Assembly (NCBI RefSeq): GCF_014873145.1 | Contig: NZ_JADBEK010000001.1 | Coordinates: 12,586,001 to 12,650,000 of the forward strand | DNA from: Nonomuraea angiospora | Lineage (GTDB): Bacteria; Actinomycetota; Actinomycetes; Streptosporangiales; Streptosporangiaceae | DNA: 64,000 nt | Direction of reading: 5' to 3' | Shown: piece after piece, positions 53,217-61,486 of the stretch | How positions within the stretch are numbered: position 1 is the first letter of the stretch | Layout of the letters: the number at the start of each line of letters is the position of its first letter | The notes under the pieces: model-generated | What the model was told of the DNA's origin: nothing | The model's input: the letters and a program-made list of their open reading frames with translations, nothing else | Databases searched by the model: none | Position numbers and translations under genes: made by a program

Positions 53217-54191
53217 ATGGCAAGCACTGTAACGAGCGGCACCCGGCCGTACCTTCTGCTGGTCACCACGATGCTGCTGTGGGGGAGTGGCTTCAGCGCC
53301 TCCAAGGTGATCGTCGACCACCTGCCCCACTCGGTGGTCGCGACCCTGCGCTTCGGCGGTGGAGCCCTGGCGCTGCTGGTCGCCCTGCGGCTCTCCCGGC
53401 AGCCCGGCGGCCGCCGGCGGCCGCCCCTGCGCGACTGGGCGCGGGCGGCCGGCGCGGGCGTGCTGGGCGTCTTCGTCTACAACGTGCTGTTCTTCTGGGG
53501 GCTGTCGCTGGCTCCGGCGATCGACGGGAGCACCATCGTCCCGGTCATGAGCCCGGTGCTGACCACGTCGTTCCTGCTGGTCATGGGCCAGGAGCGGGCG
53601 TCGGCGGCGCGGGTGGCGGGGCTGGCGATCGGCGCGGCCGGCGCCGTGGTCTTCTTCGTGGGCTCGGGCGGGGAGGCGGGCGCGGGCCAGGGCCGGCTCG
53701 CCGGGGACCTGCTCTTCCTGCTGAGCGCCTGCTGCTGGGCGGCGTTCACGCTGACCGGCCGCCGCGTGCTCGCGGGCATCGACCCGCTCAAGGCGACGAC
53801 GTACGCGACGGTGAGCGGGGCGGTGCTCCTGGCGATCTACAGCGCGCCGTCGGCCGCCGAGGTCGCCTGGCAGGACGTGCCCGCCTACGTCTGGCTGAAC
53901 GTGGTCTTCGTGGCGCTCGGCCCGACCGCGGTGGCGAACCTGCTGTACTACCGGGGCATCCGCGACGTGGGGCCGGCGTCGGCGTCGATCATGATGTTCG
54001 TCGTGCCCGTCGTCGGGACCGCGTGCTCCGCCCTGTTCCTGGGCGAGTCGTTCGGCACCGTGCAGGCGGTGGGCGCGGCCGTGCTGCTCGTCGGCGCCGT
54101 CCTCGCCGTCACCCAGGGCAGGCTCCCGGCACGGCGGCGGGCCGTCGCTCCAGAACCCGGGCCCGAACGTCGAGGCGGGCACCTGGCATGA
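53217..54191 (+). CDS. EamA (DMT superfamily) exporter
   Basis: A 324-residue membrane protein with ten predicted helices in two EamA repeats; LLWGSGFSASKVIVDHLPHS and the glycine-rich second repeat (LLSACCWAAFTLTGRRVL; FLGESFGTVQAVGAAVLLVG) are typical. Members export amino acids, nucleosides or metabolites by proton or gradient coupling. A clear GGAGGTGAACCC precedes the ATG. It is divergent from an AraC regulator. Substrate unknown. The C-terminal 30 residues are Arg/Pro-rich and cytoplasmic. Confidence 0.9.
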   Translation: MASTVTSGTRPYLLLVTTMLLWGSGFSASKVIVDHLPHSVVATLRFGGGALALLVALRLSRQPGGRRRPPLRDWARAAGAGVLGVFVYNVLFFWGLSLAPAIDGSTIVPVMSPVLTTSFLLVMGQERASAARVAGLAIGAAGAVVFFVGSGGEAGAGQGRLAGDLLFLLSACCWAAFTLTGRRVLAGIDPLKATTYATVSGAVLLAIYSAPSAAEVAWQDVPAYVWLNVVFVALGPTAVANLLYYRGIRDVGPASASIMMFVVPVVGTACSALFLGESFGTVQAVGAAVLLVGAVLAVTQGRLPARRRAVAPEPGPERRGGHLA

Positions 54192-54201
54192 TTGGGGGCC
54201 T

Positions 54202-55218
54202 ATGACCATTTACCGGCTGCCTGCCAACACGCCCCGCTCGTTCTACCGGGGTGAGGGCCGCATCGGCAGGTTCCGCGGCGTCCGTCCCGCCGATGATCCG
54301 TACTATCCGGAGGACTGGATCGCCTCGACCACGAGCCGGTTCGGCGCGGCGCCCGCGGGGCTGACCACGCTGCCCGACGGCCGGTCGCTGGCCGAGGCGA
54401 TCGCCACCGATCCGGTGTGGTGGTTGGGGGAGCGGCACGTCGCGGAGCACGGCGCCGACCCGGCGATCCTGGTGAAGCTGCTCGACGCGGGCGAACGCCT
54501 GCCCCTGCACGTGCATCCCGACCGCCGGTTCGCCGCCTCCCATCTGGCCTCGCCGTACGGGAAGACCGAGGCATGGGTGATCGTCTCGGCCGAGCCGGGG
54601 GCGGCGGTGCACCTCGGCTTCGCCAGGGACGTCGAGCCGGGCGAGCTGGCCGGTTGGGTCGCGGACCAGCGGATCGACCGGATGCTCGACGCCACCAACC
54701 GGGTGCCGGTGCGGGCCGGCGACGCCATCCTCTGCCCCGCGGGCCTGCCGCACGCCATCGGGGCCGGGGTCCTCATGGTCGAGGTGCAGGAGCCGACCGA
54801 CTTCTCCGTGCTGCTGGAGTGGGCGGGCTTCGACGTCGACGGCCCGGCCGCCGGGCACCTCGGGCTCGGCTACGACCAGGCGCTCGCCTGCGTCGACAGG
54901 AGCGGCTGGGGCGGCGAACGGCTCGCCGAGCTGGGCCGCGACCGCCGCCAGGCGGCCGACGCCCGGCCGGGGGTCCGGCGGCTGTTCGCCGAGCTCGCCG
55001 ACGAGTTCTTCGCGGCCGAGCGGCTGCGTCCCGATCCGGTCAGCGTGCTGGAGCCGGCTTACTCGGTCGTCGTGATCACGGCCGGTGCCGGCACCGTCGA
55101 GTGCGAGCACGGCGAGCCGGTCCCGGTCGCCGCAGGGGACACGCTGCTCGTCCCGTACGCGGCCGGGCGGTGCACGCTGCGCGGCGACGTCTCGGCGGTG
55201 CGCTGCAAGGCGGCGTGA
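54202..55218 (+). CDS. manA: Class I mannose-6-phosphate isomerase
   Basis: A 338-residue cupin-type isomerase interconverting mannose 6-phosphate and fructose 6-phosphate. Zinc and active-site motifs: LPLHVHPDRRFA (two His), YGKTEAWVI (Lys and Glu), and LPHAIGAGVLMVEVQEPTDF. The C-terminal beta domain ends VRCKAA. The ATG begins 10 bases after the exporter stop, so the two may be cotranscribed. It could feed mannose from the polysaccharide loci into glycolysis, though the position may be coincidental. Confidence 0.88.
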   Translation: MTIYRLPANTPRSFYRGEGRIGRFRGVRPADDPYYPEDWIASTTSRFGAAPAGLTTLPDGRSLAEAIATDPVWWLGERHVAEHGADPAILVKLLDAGERLPLHVHPDRRFAASHLASPYGKTEAWVIVSAEPGAAVHLGFARDVEPGELAGWVADQRIDRMLDATNRVPVRAGDAILCPAGLPHAIGAGVLMVEVQEPTDFSVLLEWAGFDVDGPAAGHLGLGYDQALACVDRSGWGGERLAELGRDRRQAADARPGVRRLFAELADEFFAAERLRPDPVSVLEPAYSVVVITAGAGTVECEHGEPVPVAAGDTLLVPYAAGRCTLRGDVSAVRCKAA

Positions 55219-55313
55219 ACGAGGCCGCCCCAGGACGCCACGTCGGCACCGGGGCGGCACCGGGGATCGGGGCCAGGTGACCCGGGGCCGGTGGACGGCA
55301 CCGGGGGCCGGAG

Positions 55314-56309
55314 TCAGGCGATCCGGGGGAGGTCGGTGAGGCGGACCTGGCCGTGCAGCGGCCGTCCCGTGACGAACCGTTCGACCTCGCCCACCGCGTA
55401 CTCTCCCAGCGCGCGCAGCTCCCTGCCCCGCGCGCCGCTGACGTGCGGGGTCACCCAGACCCCGGGCGCGGACAGCAGGGGATGGCCCGCCGGCAGCGGC
55501 TCGGGGTCGGTGACGTCGAGGATCGCGTTGAGCCTGCCGGACACGCACTCGCCGGTGAGCGCCTCGGTGTCGACGAGCGTGCCGCGAGCGGTGTTGATCA
55601 GCGTGGCGCCGTCCGGCAGCAGGCCGAGGCGGCGCTTGTCCAGCAGCCGGTACGTCTCGGGCAGCGCGGGCGCGTGTACCGTCACCAGGTCGGCGCGGCG
55701 GCACAGGTCGTCGAGCCCGACCGGCTCGCAGCCGAGCTCGCGGGCCTGGCGGGCGTCCAGGTAGGGGTCGTTGAGCAGCGGGGTCACCCCGTACGGTCTG
55801 AGCCGCTCGATCACCAGGCGGCCGACGCGTGAGGCGCCGATGACGCCGACGGTGGCGGCGCCGAGCCCCGCGCGCTCGCCGGGAGCCGGCACGCCGCCGG
55901 GGCGGGGACCGTCCGGCCAGCCGCCCGTCGCGTAGGCGTGGATCCGGCGCGGCACCGACTTGGCGGCCAGGACCAGCATCGAGATCGTGTAGTCGGCCAC
56001 GGGCACCGCGTTGGCCGCGGCGGCCGACGACACGACGATGCCCCGCCGGAACACCTCGGCGGTGACGTGCCCCTTGACGCTGCCGGCGGCGTGCGCGATG
56101 GCCCGCAGCCTGGGCGCGCGCTCCAGAACGGCCGCGTCGATGCGGGGGCACCCCCAGCCGGTGATCAGCACCTCCACGTCGGCGAGCGCCCCCCCGAGGT
56201 GGGGCAGCACGGCGTCGGGGGCCTCGACCAGCCCGTCCAGCCGTTCGCGCACGTCATCGGGGAAGATCTCGCCGAACAACGCGCCGTGCATCGCGAAGGC
56301 GGCTCTCAC
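55314..56309 (-). CDS. D-2-hydroxyacid dehydrogenase family protein 2
   Basis: A 331-residue paralogue of the protein at 31793. The nucleotide motif is VGVIGASRVGRL; catalytic Arg, Glu/Asp and His lie in INTARGTLVD, LDVTDPEPL and TPHVSGARG. VLITGWGCPRIDAAVL and HAAGSVKG mark the same subgroup. It has a 15-residue insertion (GGWPDGPRPGGVPAPGE) near residue 150. The GTG overlaps the lacI-type stop by four bases. Last gene of the leftward DUF2264-lacI-dehydrogenase operon; probably acts on a sugar acid. Confidence 0.88.
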   Translation of the reverse strand: MRAAFAMHGALFGEIFPDDVRERLDGLVEAPDAVLPHLGGALADVEVLITGWGCPRIDAAVLERAPRLRAIAHAAGSVKGHVTAEVFRRGIVVSSAAAANAVPVADYTISMLVLAAKSVPRRIHAYATGGWPDGPRPGGVPAPGERAGLGAATVGVIGASRVGRLVIERLRPYGVTPLLNDPYLDARQARELGCEPVGLDDLCRRADLVTVHAPALPETYRLLDKRRLGLLPDGATLINTARGTLVDTEALTGECVSGRLNAILDVTDPEPLPAGHPLLSAPGVWVTPHVSGARGRELRALGEYAVGEVERFVTGRPLHGQVRLTDLPRIA

Positions 56310-57355
56310 CGCACGCTCCGCAGGCGCCCCACCGAGCTCCTGACCACGATGTGGGTGCCGAGCGTGATCGGCGGCTCGGCCAGCGGGTCCTTGCCGGACA
56401 GAGCGAGGCGTACGGCGGCCCGGCCCAGCTCCGCGTGCGGCAGGTGGACGGTGGTCAGCCCGATGTCCTCGGCCGGGGGCACGTCGTCGTAGCCGACGAC
56501 GGAGACGTCCTCGGGGATGCGCAGGCCGTGCTCGTGGATCGCCTGGACGGCCCCGGCGGCGATCACGTCGGTGGCGGCGAAGACCGCGGTGAAGTCGTCG
56601 TGCCCGGCGGCGAGCCGCCGCTTCATGGCCGCGTACCCGGCAGCCCGGTCGAAGTCGCAGGGCACCTCGAGCGCCGGGTCGTGGCCGAGCCCGTGGTCGG
56701 CGAGAGCAGCGCGGTAACCAGCCACGCGGCTGTCGGACGTGGTGTGCCCGGGGCGCAGCCCCAGGTAGAGGATGCGCCGGTGCCCGGCCGACAGCAGGTG
56801 GGCGGTGACCGCGTGGGCTCCGCCCCTGTTGTCGAACCCGACGGTGAGCGCCGGGACCCCCTCGCCGAGCGGCGGCCGGCCGCACAGCACCAGGCGCGAG
56901 CCCGAGGAGGCCAGCGCGTGGGCGTAGCGCGTCATGCGTTCGCGGTAGTCGTCGTCCAGGATCACGCTGCCCACCAGGATCACCGCCTCGGCCCGCTGCT
57001 CGCGCATCATCTGGACGATGCTGAGCTCGCGCTCCATGTCGCCGCCGGTGGTGCAGATGAGCGACAGGCGCCCCTCGGCGGCGGCCTGCTCCTCCACGCC
57101 CTGGGCGATGAAGGCGTAGTAGGGCACGGACACCGAGTTGACGACGATCGCCACGGCTCCGGGCGAGGCCACGGACAGCGCCCTGGCCTGGGCGTTCGGC
57201 ACGTAGTCCAGCTCGCGCACCGCGCGCAGCACCTTGTGCCGGGTGCTCGGCTGCACCGGGTAGTCGCCGGCCAGGGTGCGCGAGACGGTCGCCACCGAGA
57301 CCCCGGCGTGCTTGGCGACGTCGCGGATGGTGACGCGTTTAGCCGGTCCAGACAA
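56306..57355 (-). CDS. LacI-family regulator 2
   Basis: A 349-residue LacI repressor clearly homologous to the one at 28648 (HTH VTIRDVAKHAGVSVATVSRT; then LDYVPNAQARALS, REQRAEAVILVGSVILDDDY, and GYDDVPPAEDIGLTTVHLPH). The TTG at 57355 follows GGGGGAG and overlaps the DUF2264 stop by 17 bases, as the other lacI-type gene does with GH36. Its likely targets are the GTAACC/GGTTAC boxes in the 59.2-59.5 kb divergent region. Confidence 0.9.
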   Translation of the reverse strand: MSGPAKRVTIRDVAKHAGVSVATVSRTLAGDYPVQPSTRHKVLRAVRELDYVPNAQARALSVASPGAVAIVVNSVSVPYYAFIAQGVEEQAAAEGRLSLICTTGGDMERELSIVQMMREQRAEAVILVGSVILDDDYRERMTRYAHALASSGSRLVLCGRPPLGEGVPALTVGFDNRGGAHAVTAHLLSAGHRRILYLGLRPGHTTSDSRVAGYRAALADHGLGHDPALEVPCDFDRAAGYAAMKRRLAAGHDDFTAVFAATDVIAAGAVQAIHEHGLRIPEDVSVVGYDDVPPAEDIGLTTVHLPHAELGRAAVRLALSGKDPLAEPPITLGTHIVVRSSVGRLRSVR

Positions 57356-59213
57356 CGCGCTCCCCCACGGGTCCGTTGCGGGTGTAGCCGGGCTCGCGGC
57401 CGAGCGCGACCGTGACCCTTGATCCAGCGGCATCATTCCACGAGACCTGGTCGCCCTTCACATGGATATCCGGCGCCTGCGCGGAGGAGCCGCGGCCCAG
57501 CCGCACCGCCGAGACGTAGACCGCGGCGCCGCCCGGGTGGGCGCCGACCAGGTACGGCGTGGCGGAGTGCGGGCCGAACGCGTTCTCGTCCTGGCGCAGC
57601 GCCGCCTGCGCGGTGCGCCAGCCGTGCAGCCCGGCGATCTCGCTCACCAGGCCGGTCTCCAGGTCGTTCGCCAAGTCGCTCACACGGCCGCGCACCAGGC
57701 CGGTCGCCACGGACGCGGTGGGCCCGGCCAGGGTGACCGCGCAGGGCTCGCCGGAGGCGAGGGCGTGGCCGCCGTCGCGGACCACGCTGCCCGCCGGCGC
57801 GGTCACGCGGTGCACGCGTACCTCCCACGGGCCGTCGAGCACGGAGGCGGTCTCCACGACGACCTCGCCGTCGGCGTAGCGGGAGGCGGCGAAGCCGTGG
57901 GCGATGCCGATGCGCTCGATGCGGCGGCGGCGGGTGGCGCGCCCGTCGGGGAGGAGCACGGCGAGGTGGTTGTCGACGTTCTCGGCCCGGCCGCCGGGGC
58001 CGGTCTCGGGCGCGGTGTGCGTGGAGTAGCCGAGTTTGGCGTAGTGCGGGTCGTCCTTGGCGCTGTCGGGGTCGTTGCCGTCGCTGCCGTGGTTGACCAG
58101 GCGGGTGACCCCGTCGGTGCGGTGCAGGAGCCAGCCGGGCGCGGGCAGGGCCAGCGCGAGGTCGCCGTCGCCGGGCGCGGTGGCCGGGGCCGTCCAGACC
58201 GGGTGCTCCGGGCCGAGCAGCAGGCCCAGGAAGCCCTTGCTCGCCCAGTACGGCGACGCCGGGCCCGAGTAGCCCTGGGTCGTCGGCAGGTGCGGCCGGT
58301 GCCACCCCAGGCTGAGCAGGCCGCGCTCGTCGGGCACGCCATGGGCGGCGAAGTGGTCGAGCGTGCGGCCCGCCATCAGGCGCGTGGTCCCCGGCTCGAC
58401 GGGGGAGGCGTCGAAGATCGCGCCGAGCCAGAGCGGGGCCAGGCTCGCCATCCGGTACGTGAGCGACCTGCCCTGGTGCATGGGTGCGCCGTCGGGGGCG
58501 AAGAAGTGCCGGTAGCCGGCCAGGAACGTGCGCAGCCGCTCCTTGTGGACCGTGGCGTCGGCGCCCGACATCCTCGCCCACCACAGCGTGTAGAGGTGGA
58601 TCGCCCAGCCGCAGTAGTAGTCGTAGTTCTGCCCGGCGCCGTCGGTGTACCAGCCGTCGCCGGCGTACCAGCGCTCCACGTCCGCGAGGTGCCCGTCGAT
58701 CTCGGCCTGGTCGTACGGCCCGCCGGCCCCGGCCAGGAACTGCTCGACGATCACCTTGAACAGCACCCAGTTGCACGGCCAGGCGCGCTTGCCCACGATC
58801 CCGCCCAGCCAGGACACCACCCGCTCCCGGACGCCGGGGTCGAGCCGGTCGAACAGCAGCGGCCGGGTCTCGTGCAGCGCGATCGCGATCGAGGCGGCCT
58901 CCACGATCGTCTGGTTGAGATCGGTGATGGCCGGCCAGGCATGCTCGTGGCCGGGGTCCGTGCCGTGCGCGAGCCCGTCGGCGTAGCGCTCCAGCAGGCC
59001 GGCGGGCGCGCCGGCCGGGTCGCCGGCGAGGCGGAACGCGGCGAGCAGGAAGGTGCGCGCGAACCCTTCGAGCCCGTCGGAGCCGGGCCCCGACCAGCTC
59101 GTCCGGCCCGGCAGCCGGTACTGCGCGAAACCGGGGGAGGCGTACGGCACCACGGCGTCGAGCAGCCCGTCCGCCACCTTCACCCAGTGCTCGCGAGGAC
59201 GGTCAGCGCGCAC
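57339..59213 (-). CDS. DUF2264 family enzyme (GH154-like)
   Basis: A 624-residue cytoplasmic protein, no signal peptide. Residues about 1-370 form the DUF2264 alpha/alpha-toroid: REHWVKVADGLLDAVVPYAS, GLEGFARTFLLAAFRL, GDGWYTDGAGQNYDYYCGWA, HQGRSLTYRMASLAPLWLGA; the rest is a beta domain. CAZy places DUF2264 relatives in GH154, linked to beta-glucuronidase-type activity on plant glycans; that is from memory. It likely cuts uronate-containing oligosaccharides brought in by the facing transporter. GGAGG lies 5 bases before the GTG. First gene of the leftward operon. Confidence 0.8.
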   Translation of the reverse strand: MRADRPREHWVKVADGLLDAVVPYASPGFAQYRLPGRTSWSGPGSDGLEGFARTFLLAAFRLAGDPAGAPAGLLERYADGLAHGTDPGHEHAWPAITDLNQTIVEAASIAIALHETRPLLFDRLDPGVRERVVSWLGGIVGKRAWPCNWVLFKVIVEQFLAGAGGPYDQAEIDGHLADVERWYAGDGWYTDGAGQNYDYYCGWAIHLYTLWWARMSGADATVHKERLRTFLAGYRHFFAPDGAPMHQGRSLTYRMASLAPLWLGAIFDASPVEPGTTRLMAGRTLDHFAAHGVPDERGLLSLGWHRPHLPTTQGYSGPASPYWASKGFLGLLLGPEHPVWTAPATAPGDGDLALALPAPGWLLHRTDGVTRLVNHGSDGNDPDSAKDDPHYAKLGYSTHTAPETGPGGRAENVDNHLAVLLPDGRATRRRRIERIGIAHGFAASRYADGEVVVETASVLDGPWEVRVHRVTAPAGSVVRDGGHALASGEPCAVTLAGPTASVATGLVRGRVSDLANDLETGLVSEIAGLHGWRTAQAALRQDENAFGPHSATPYLVGAHPGGAAVYVSAVRLGRGSSAQAPDIHVKGDQVSWNDAAGSRVTVALGREPGYTRNGPVGERVVWTG

Positions 59214-59225
59214 GACTACCTCCAG

Positions 59226-59283
59226 GTAATCGGTTACTAGTCGGCTCGGGCCGAACATACGCACGCGCCACAATCGCCGTCAA
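59226..59283 (-). promoter_or_regulatory. Leftward promoter and operator of the DUF2264 operon
   Basis: On the minus strand: TTGACG (59283-59278), 18 bases, TATGTT (59259-59254), then the palindrome GTAACC/GATTAC (59237-59226; one mismatched pair) in the leader, just before the ribosome binding site GGAGG. Fits repression by the LacI 2 protein. Confidence 0.72.
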
Positions 59284-59301
59284 GGGCCGTCACGGCCGAA
59301 G

Positions 59302-59447
59302 GTAACGAGATGCTAACAACTCCACCGGGCCGTGTGGTGAACCCGCTGCTAAGTCGGGCATTTCCGGAATCGGAGTTCAAGGGACGGGTCTTGACGACCG
59401 TGTCAACGGCTTTAACGTTCAGCGCAACTTGTCGAGTAACCGGTTAC
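59302..59447 (+). promoter_or_regulatory. Rightward control region of the oligopeptide-type transporter operon
   Basis: Contains GTAACG-N5-CTAACA (59302-59318), a degenerate form of the direct repeat seen at 32911 and 40387; TTGACG (59391-59396), 16 bases, TAACGT (59413-59418); and a perfect 12-base palindrome GTAACC/GGTTAC at 59436-59447, 38 bases before the start codon. The palindrome is the best copy of the LacI 2 box. Confidence 0.65.
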
Positions 59448-59484
59448 CAAGCCCTTCGCCCCCAGCCGTTCTTGGAGTCTCGAC

Positions 59485-61482
59485 ATGGCCTATCGACCCG
59501 ATCCCCCCAGCCTCAGCCGTCGCGACCTGATCAGGCTCGGCGGCGGCGCCCTCCTCGTCACCACCTCGCTGTCGGCGTGCACCAGCGGCGGATCACAGGG
59601 CGGCGCGCAGCCGTCGAAGAGCGCGCCCCCGGCCGGCCGCCCGCTGGAGGCCCCGATGCTCGCCGAGCAGGTCAAGGCGGGCAAGCTCCCCGCGCTCGCC
59701 GAACGGCTGCCCGAGGTGGCCGACCGCCTGGTCGTGGACGGGCCCGAGGGCCTGGGCGGCTTCGGCGGCACGTACCACGGCGCCTGCCTCGGCGAGGGCG
59801 ACGACCCGTGGCTGGAGCGCCTGATCGCCTACGAGCCGATGCTGCGCGTGGACCCGGCCGGCAAGGCGACGCTGCCGGGCACGTTCAAGGAGGTCAGCGC
59901 CAACGCCGACGGCACCGAGTACACCCTCCACATGCGCAAGGGCATGCGCTGGTCGGACGGCGAGCCGTTCACCGCGGACGACGTGATGTTCGCGATCGAG
60001 GACGTCTACTTCAACGAGCAGGTCACCCCCGGGGGCGTGCCGCCGCTGCTGCACGTGGACGGCGAGCGCGCCAAGGCGAAGAAGGTCGACGACCACACGG
60101 TCAAGCTCACCTTCGCCAAGCCCAAGGGCGACTTCGTCGACGGCTGCCGCATCGCCACGTGGACCGGGACCAACTTCGGCTTCTTCCCCAAGCACTACCT
60201 GAAGGACTTCCACCCGGCGTACAACAAGGACGTCGAGAAGGACATGAAGAAGAAGGGGTTCGGCGAGTTCCCCGCCTACTGGGAGAACCGGATCAAGTGG
60301 TGGAACAACCCCGAACGCCCCACCCTGCACGCGTGGGTGGTGACCGACCCGCTCAACACCGGCGACCGGGCGGTGGCCGAGCGCAACCCGTACTACTGGA
60401 AGGTCGACTCCGGCGGCGCGCAGCTGCCCTACATCGACAGGCTGGAGTTCGCGATCATCCAGGAAGCAGAGGTGATGCTGCTCCAGGGCGTGGACGGCAA
60501 GCTCGACTTCCACGCCCGGCACATCAACTCCGACGTGAACAAGCCGGTGCTGGCCGAGGGACGCCAGAAGGGCGGCTACCACTTCACCAAGGTGGAGCCG
60601 ACCACCATGAACCGGATGATCATCTCCCTGAACCTGTGCCACAAGAACAAGGAGCTGCGCGAGGTCTTCAGGAACAAGGACTTCCGCGTCGGCCTGTCCC
60701 ACGCCATCGACCGCCAGAACATCATCAACACCGCCTACCAGCGCCAGGGCGAGCCCTGGCAGGCGGCGCCGCACCGCAACTCGGAGTTCTTCGACGAGCA
60801 GATGGCCAAGCAGTACACGCAGTACGACGTCAACCTGGCCAACCAGCACCTCGACAAGGCGGGGCTGACCCAGAAGGACGGCGAGGGCTTCCGCCTGCTG
60901 CCGGGCGGCGACCGGCTGCGCTTCTCCCTCGACCTGATCACGCTGTTCCCCGAGTGGGCCAACGCGGCCGAGATGGTACGCCAGAACTGGGCGGCGGTCG
61001 GCGTCGAGATGAAGGTCAACCCGATCGAGCGCACCCTGTTCTACGACCGCAAGTCGGCCAAGGCCAACGACCACGACGCGAATGTCTGGGCCGGGGACGG
61101 CGGCCTGCGCATCGAGATCGACGAGCCGCGCTGGTGGTTCCCCAACGGCGAGGAGTCCAACTACGCCACCCGCTGGGGCATGTACTTCCAGACCCGCGGC
61201 AAGAGCGAGGACGGGGAGAAGCCGCCCGCGCAGACGCTGCGCCAGATGGAGCTCTACTGGCAGATGCAGACCGAGCCGGACCAGGCCAGGCGCAAGGAGC
61301 TGTTCCGGCAGATCCTCGCGATCGCCAAGGAGCAGTTCTACGCCATCGGAATCGTGCTGCCCACCGACGGCTACGCGATCGTCAGCAACAAGCTGAAGAA
61401 CGTGCCGGCGAGCTACCCCGACGCCTTCCAGTTCCTCTCTCCCGGGCCCGTCAACGTGCCGACCTGGTACTTCGGGGCCTGA
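59485..61482 (+). CDS. ABC transporter substrate-binding lipoprotein, family 5
   Basis: A 665-residue binding protein of the oligopeptide/dipeptide (SBP_bac_5) family. The N-terminus has both a twin-arginine motif (LSRRDLIRLGGG) and a lipobox LSAC (Cys near 33), so a Tat-exported lipoprotein. EYTLHMRKGMRWSDGEPFTA, then DDVMFAIEDVYFNE, is the family signature. At more than 600 residues it fits members that bind oligosaccharides rather than peptides. It faces the DUF2264 operon, supporting a sugar ligand. GGAG precedes the ATG. Confidence 0.9.
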   Translation: MAYRPDPPSLSRRDLIRLGGGALLVTTSLSACTSGGSQGGAQPSKSAPPAGRPLEAPMLAEQVKAGKLPALAERLPEVADRLVVDGPEGLGGFGGTYHGACLGEGDDPWLERLIAYEPMLRVDPAGKATLPGTFKEVSANADGTEYTLHMRKGMRWSDGEPFTADDVMFAIEDVYFNEQVTPGGVPPLLHVDGERAKAKKVDDHTVKLTFAKPKGDFVDGCRIATWTGTNFGFFPKHYLKDFHPAYNKDVEKDMKKKGFGEFPAYWENRIKWWNNPERPTLHAWVVTDPLNTGDRAVAERNPYYWKVDSGGAQLPYIDRLEFAIIQEAEVMLLQGVDGKLDFHARHINSDVNKPVLAEGRQKGGYHFTKVEPTTMNRMIISLNLCHKNKELREVFRNKDFRVGLSHAIDRQNIINTAYQRQGEPWQAAPHRNSEFFDEQMAKQYTQYDVNLANQHLDKAGLTQKDGEGFRLLPGGDRLRFSLDLITLFPEWANAAEMVRQNWAAVGVEMKVNPIERTLFYDRKSAKANDHDANVWAGDGGLRIEIDEPRWWFPNGEESNYATRWGMYFQTRGKSEDGEKPPAQTLRQMELYWQMQTEPDQARRKELFRQILAIAKEQFYAIGIVLPTDGYAIVSNKLKNVPASYPDAFQFLSPGPVNVPTWYFGA

Positions 61483-61486
61483 GACG

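Noticed and set aside
55219..55313. GGCACCGGGG-type short repeats between the isomerase and the dehydrogenase genes
   Set aside because: Low-complexity G/C-rich spacer between convergent genes; the copies are few and no stable regular array or clear terminator is formed.
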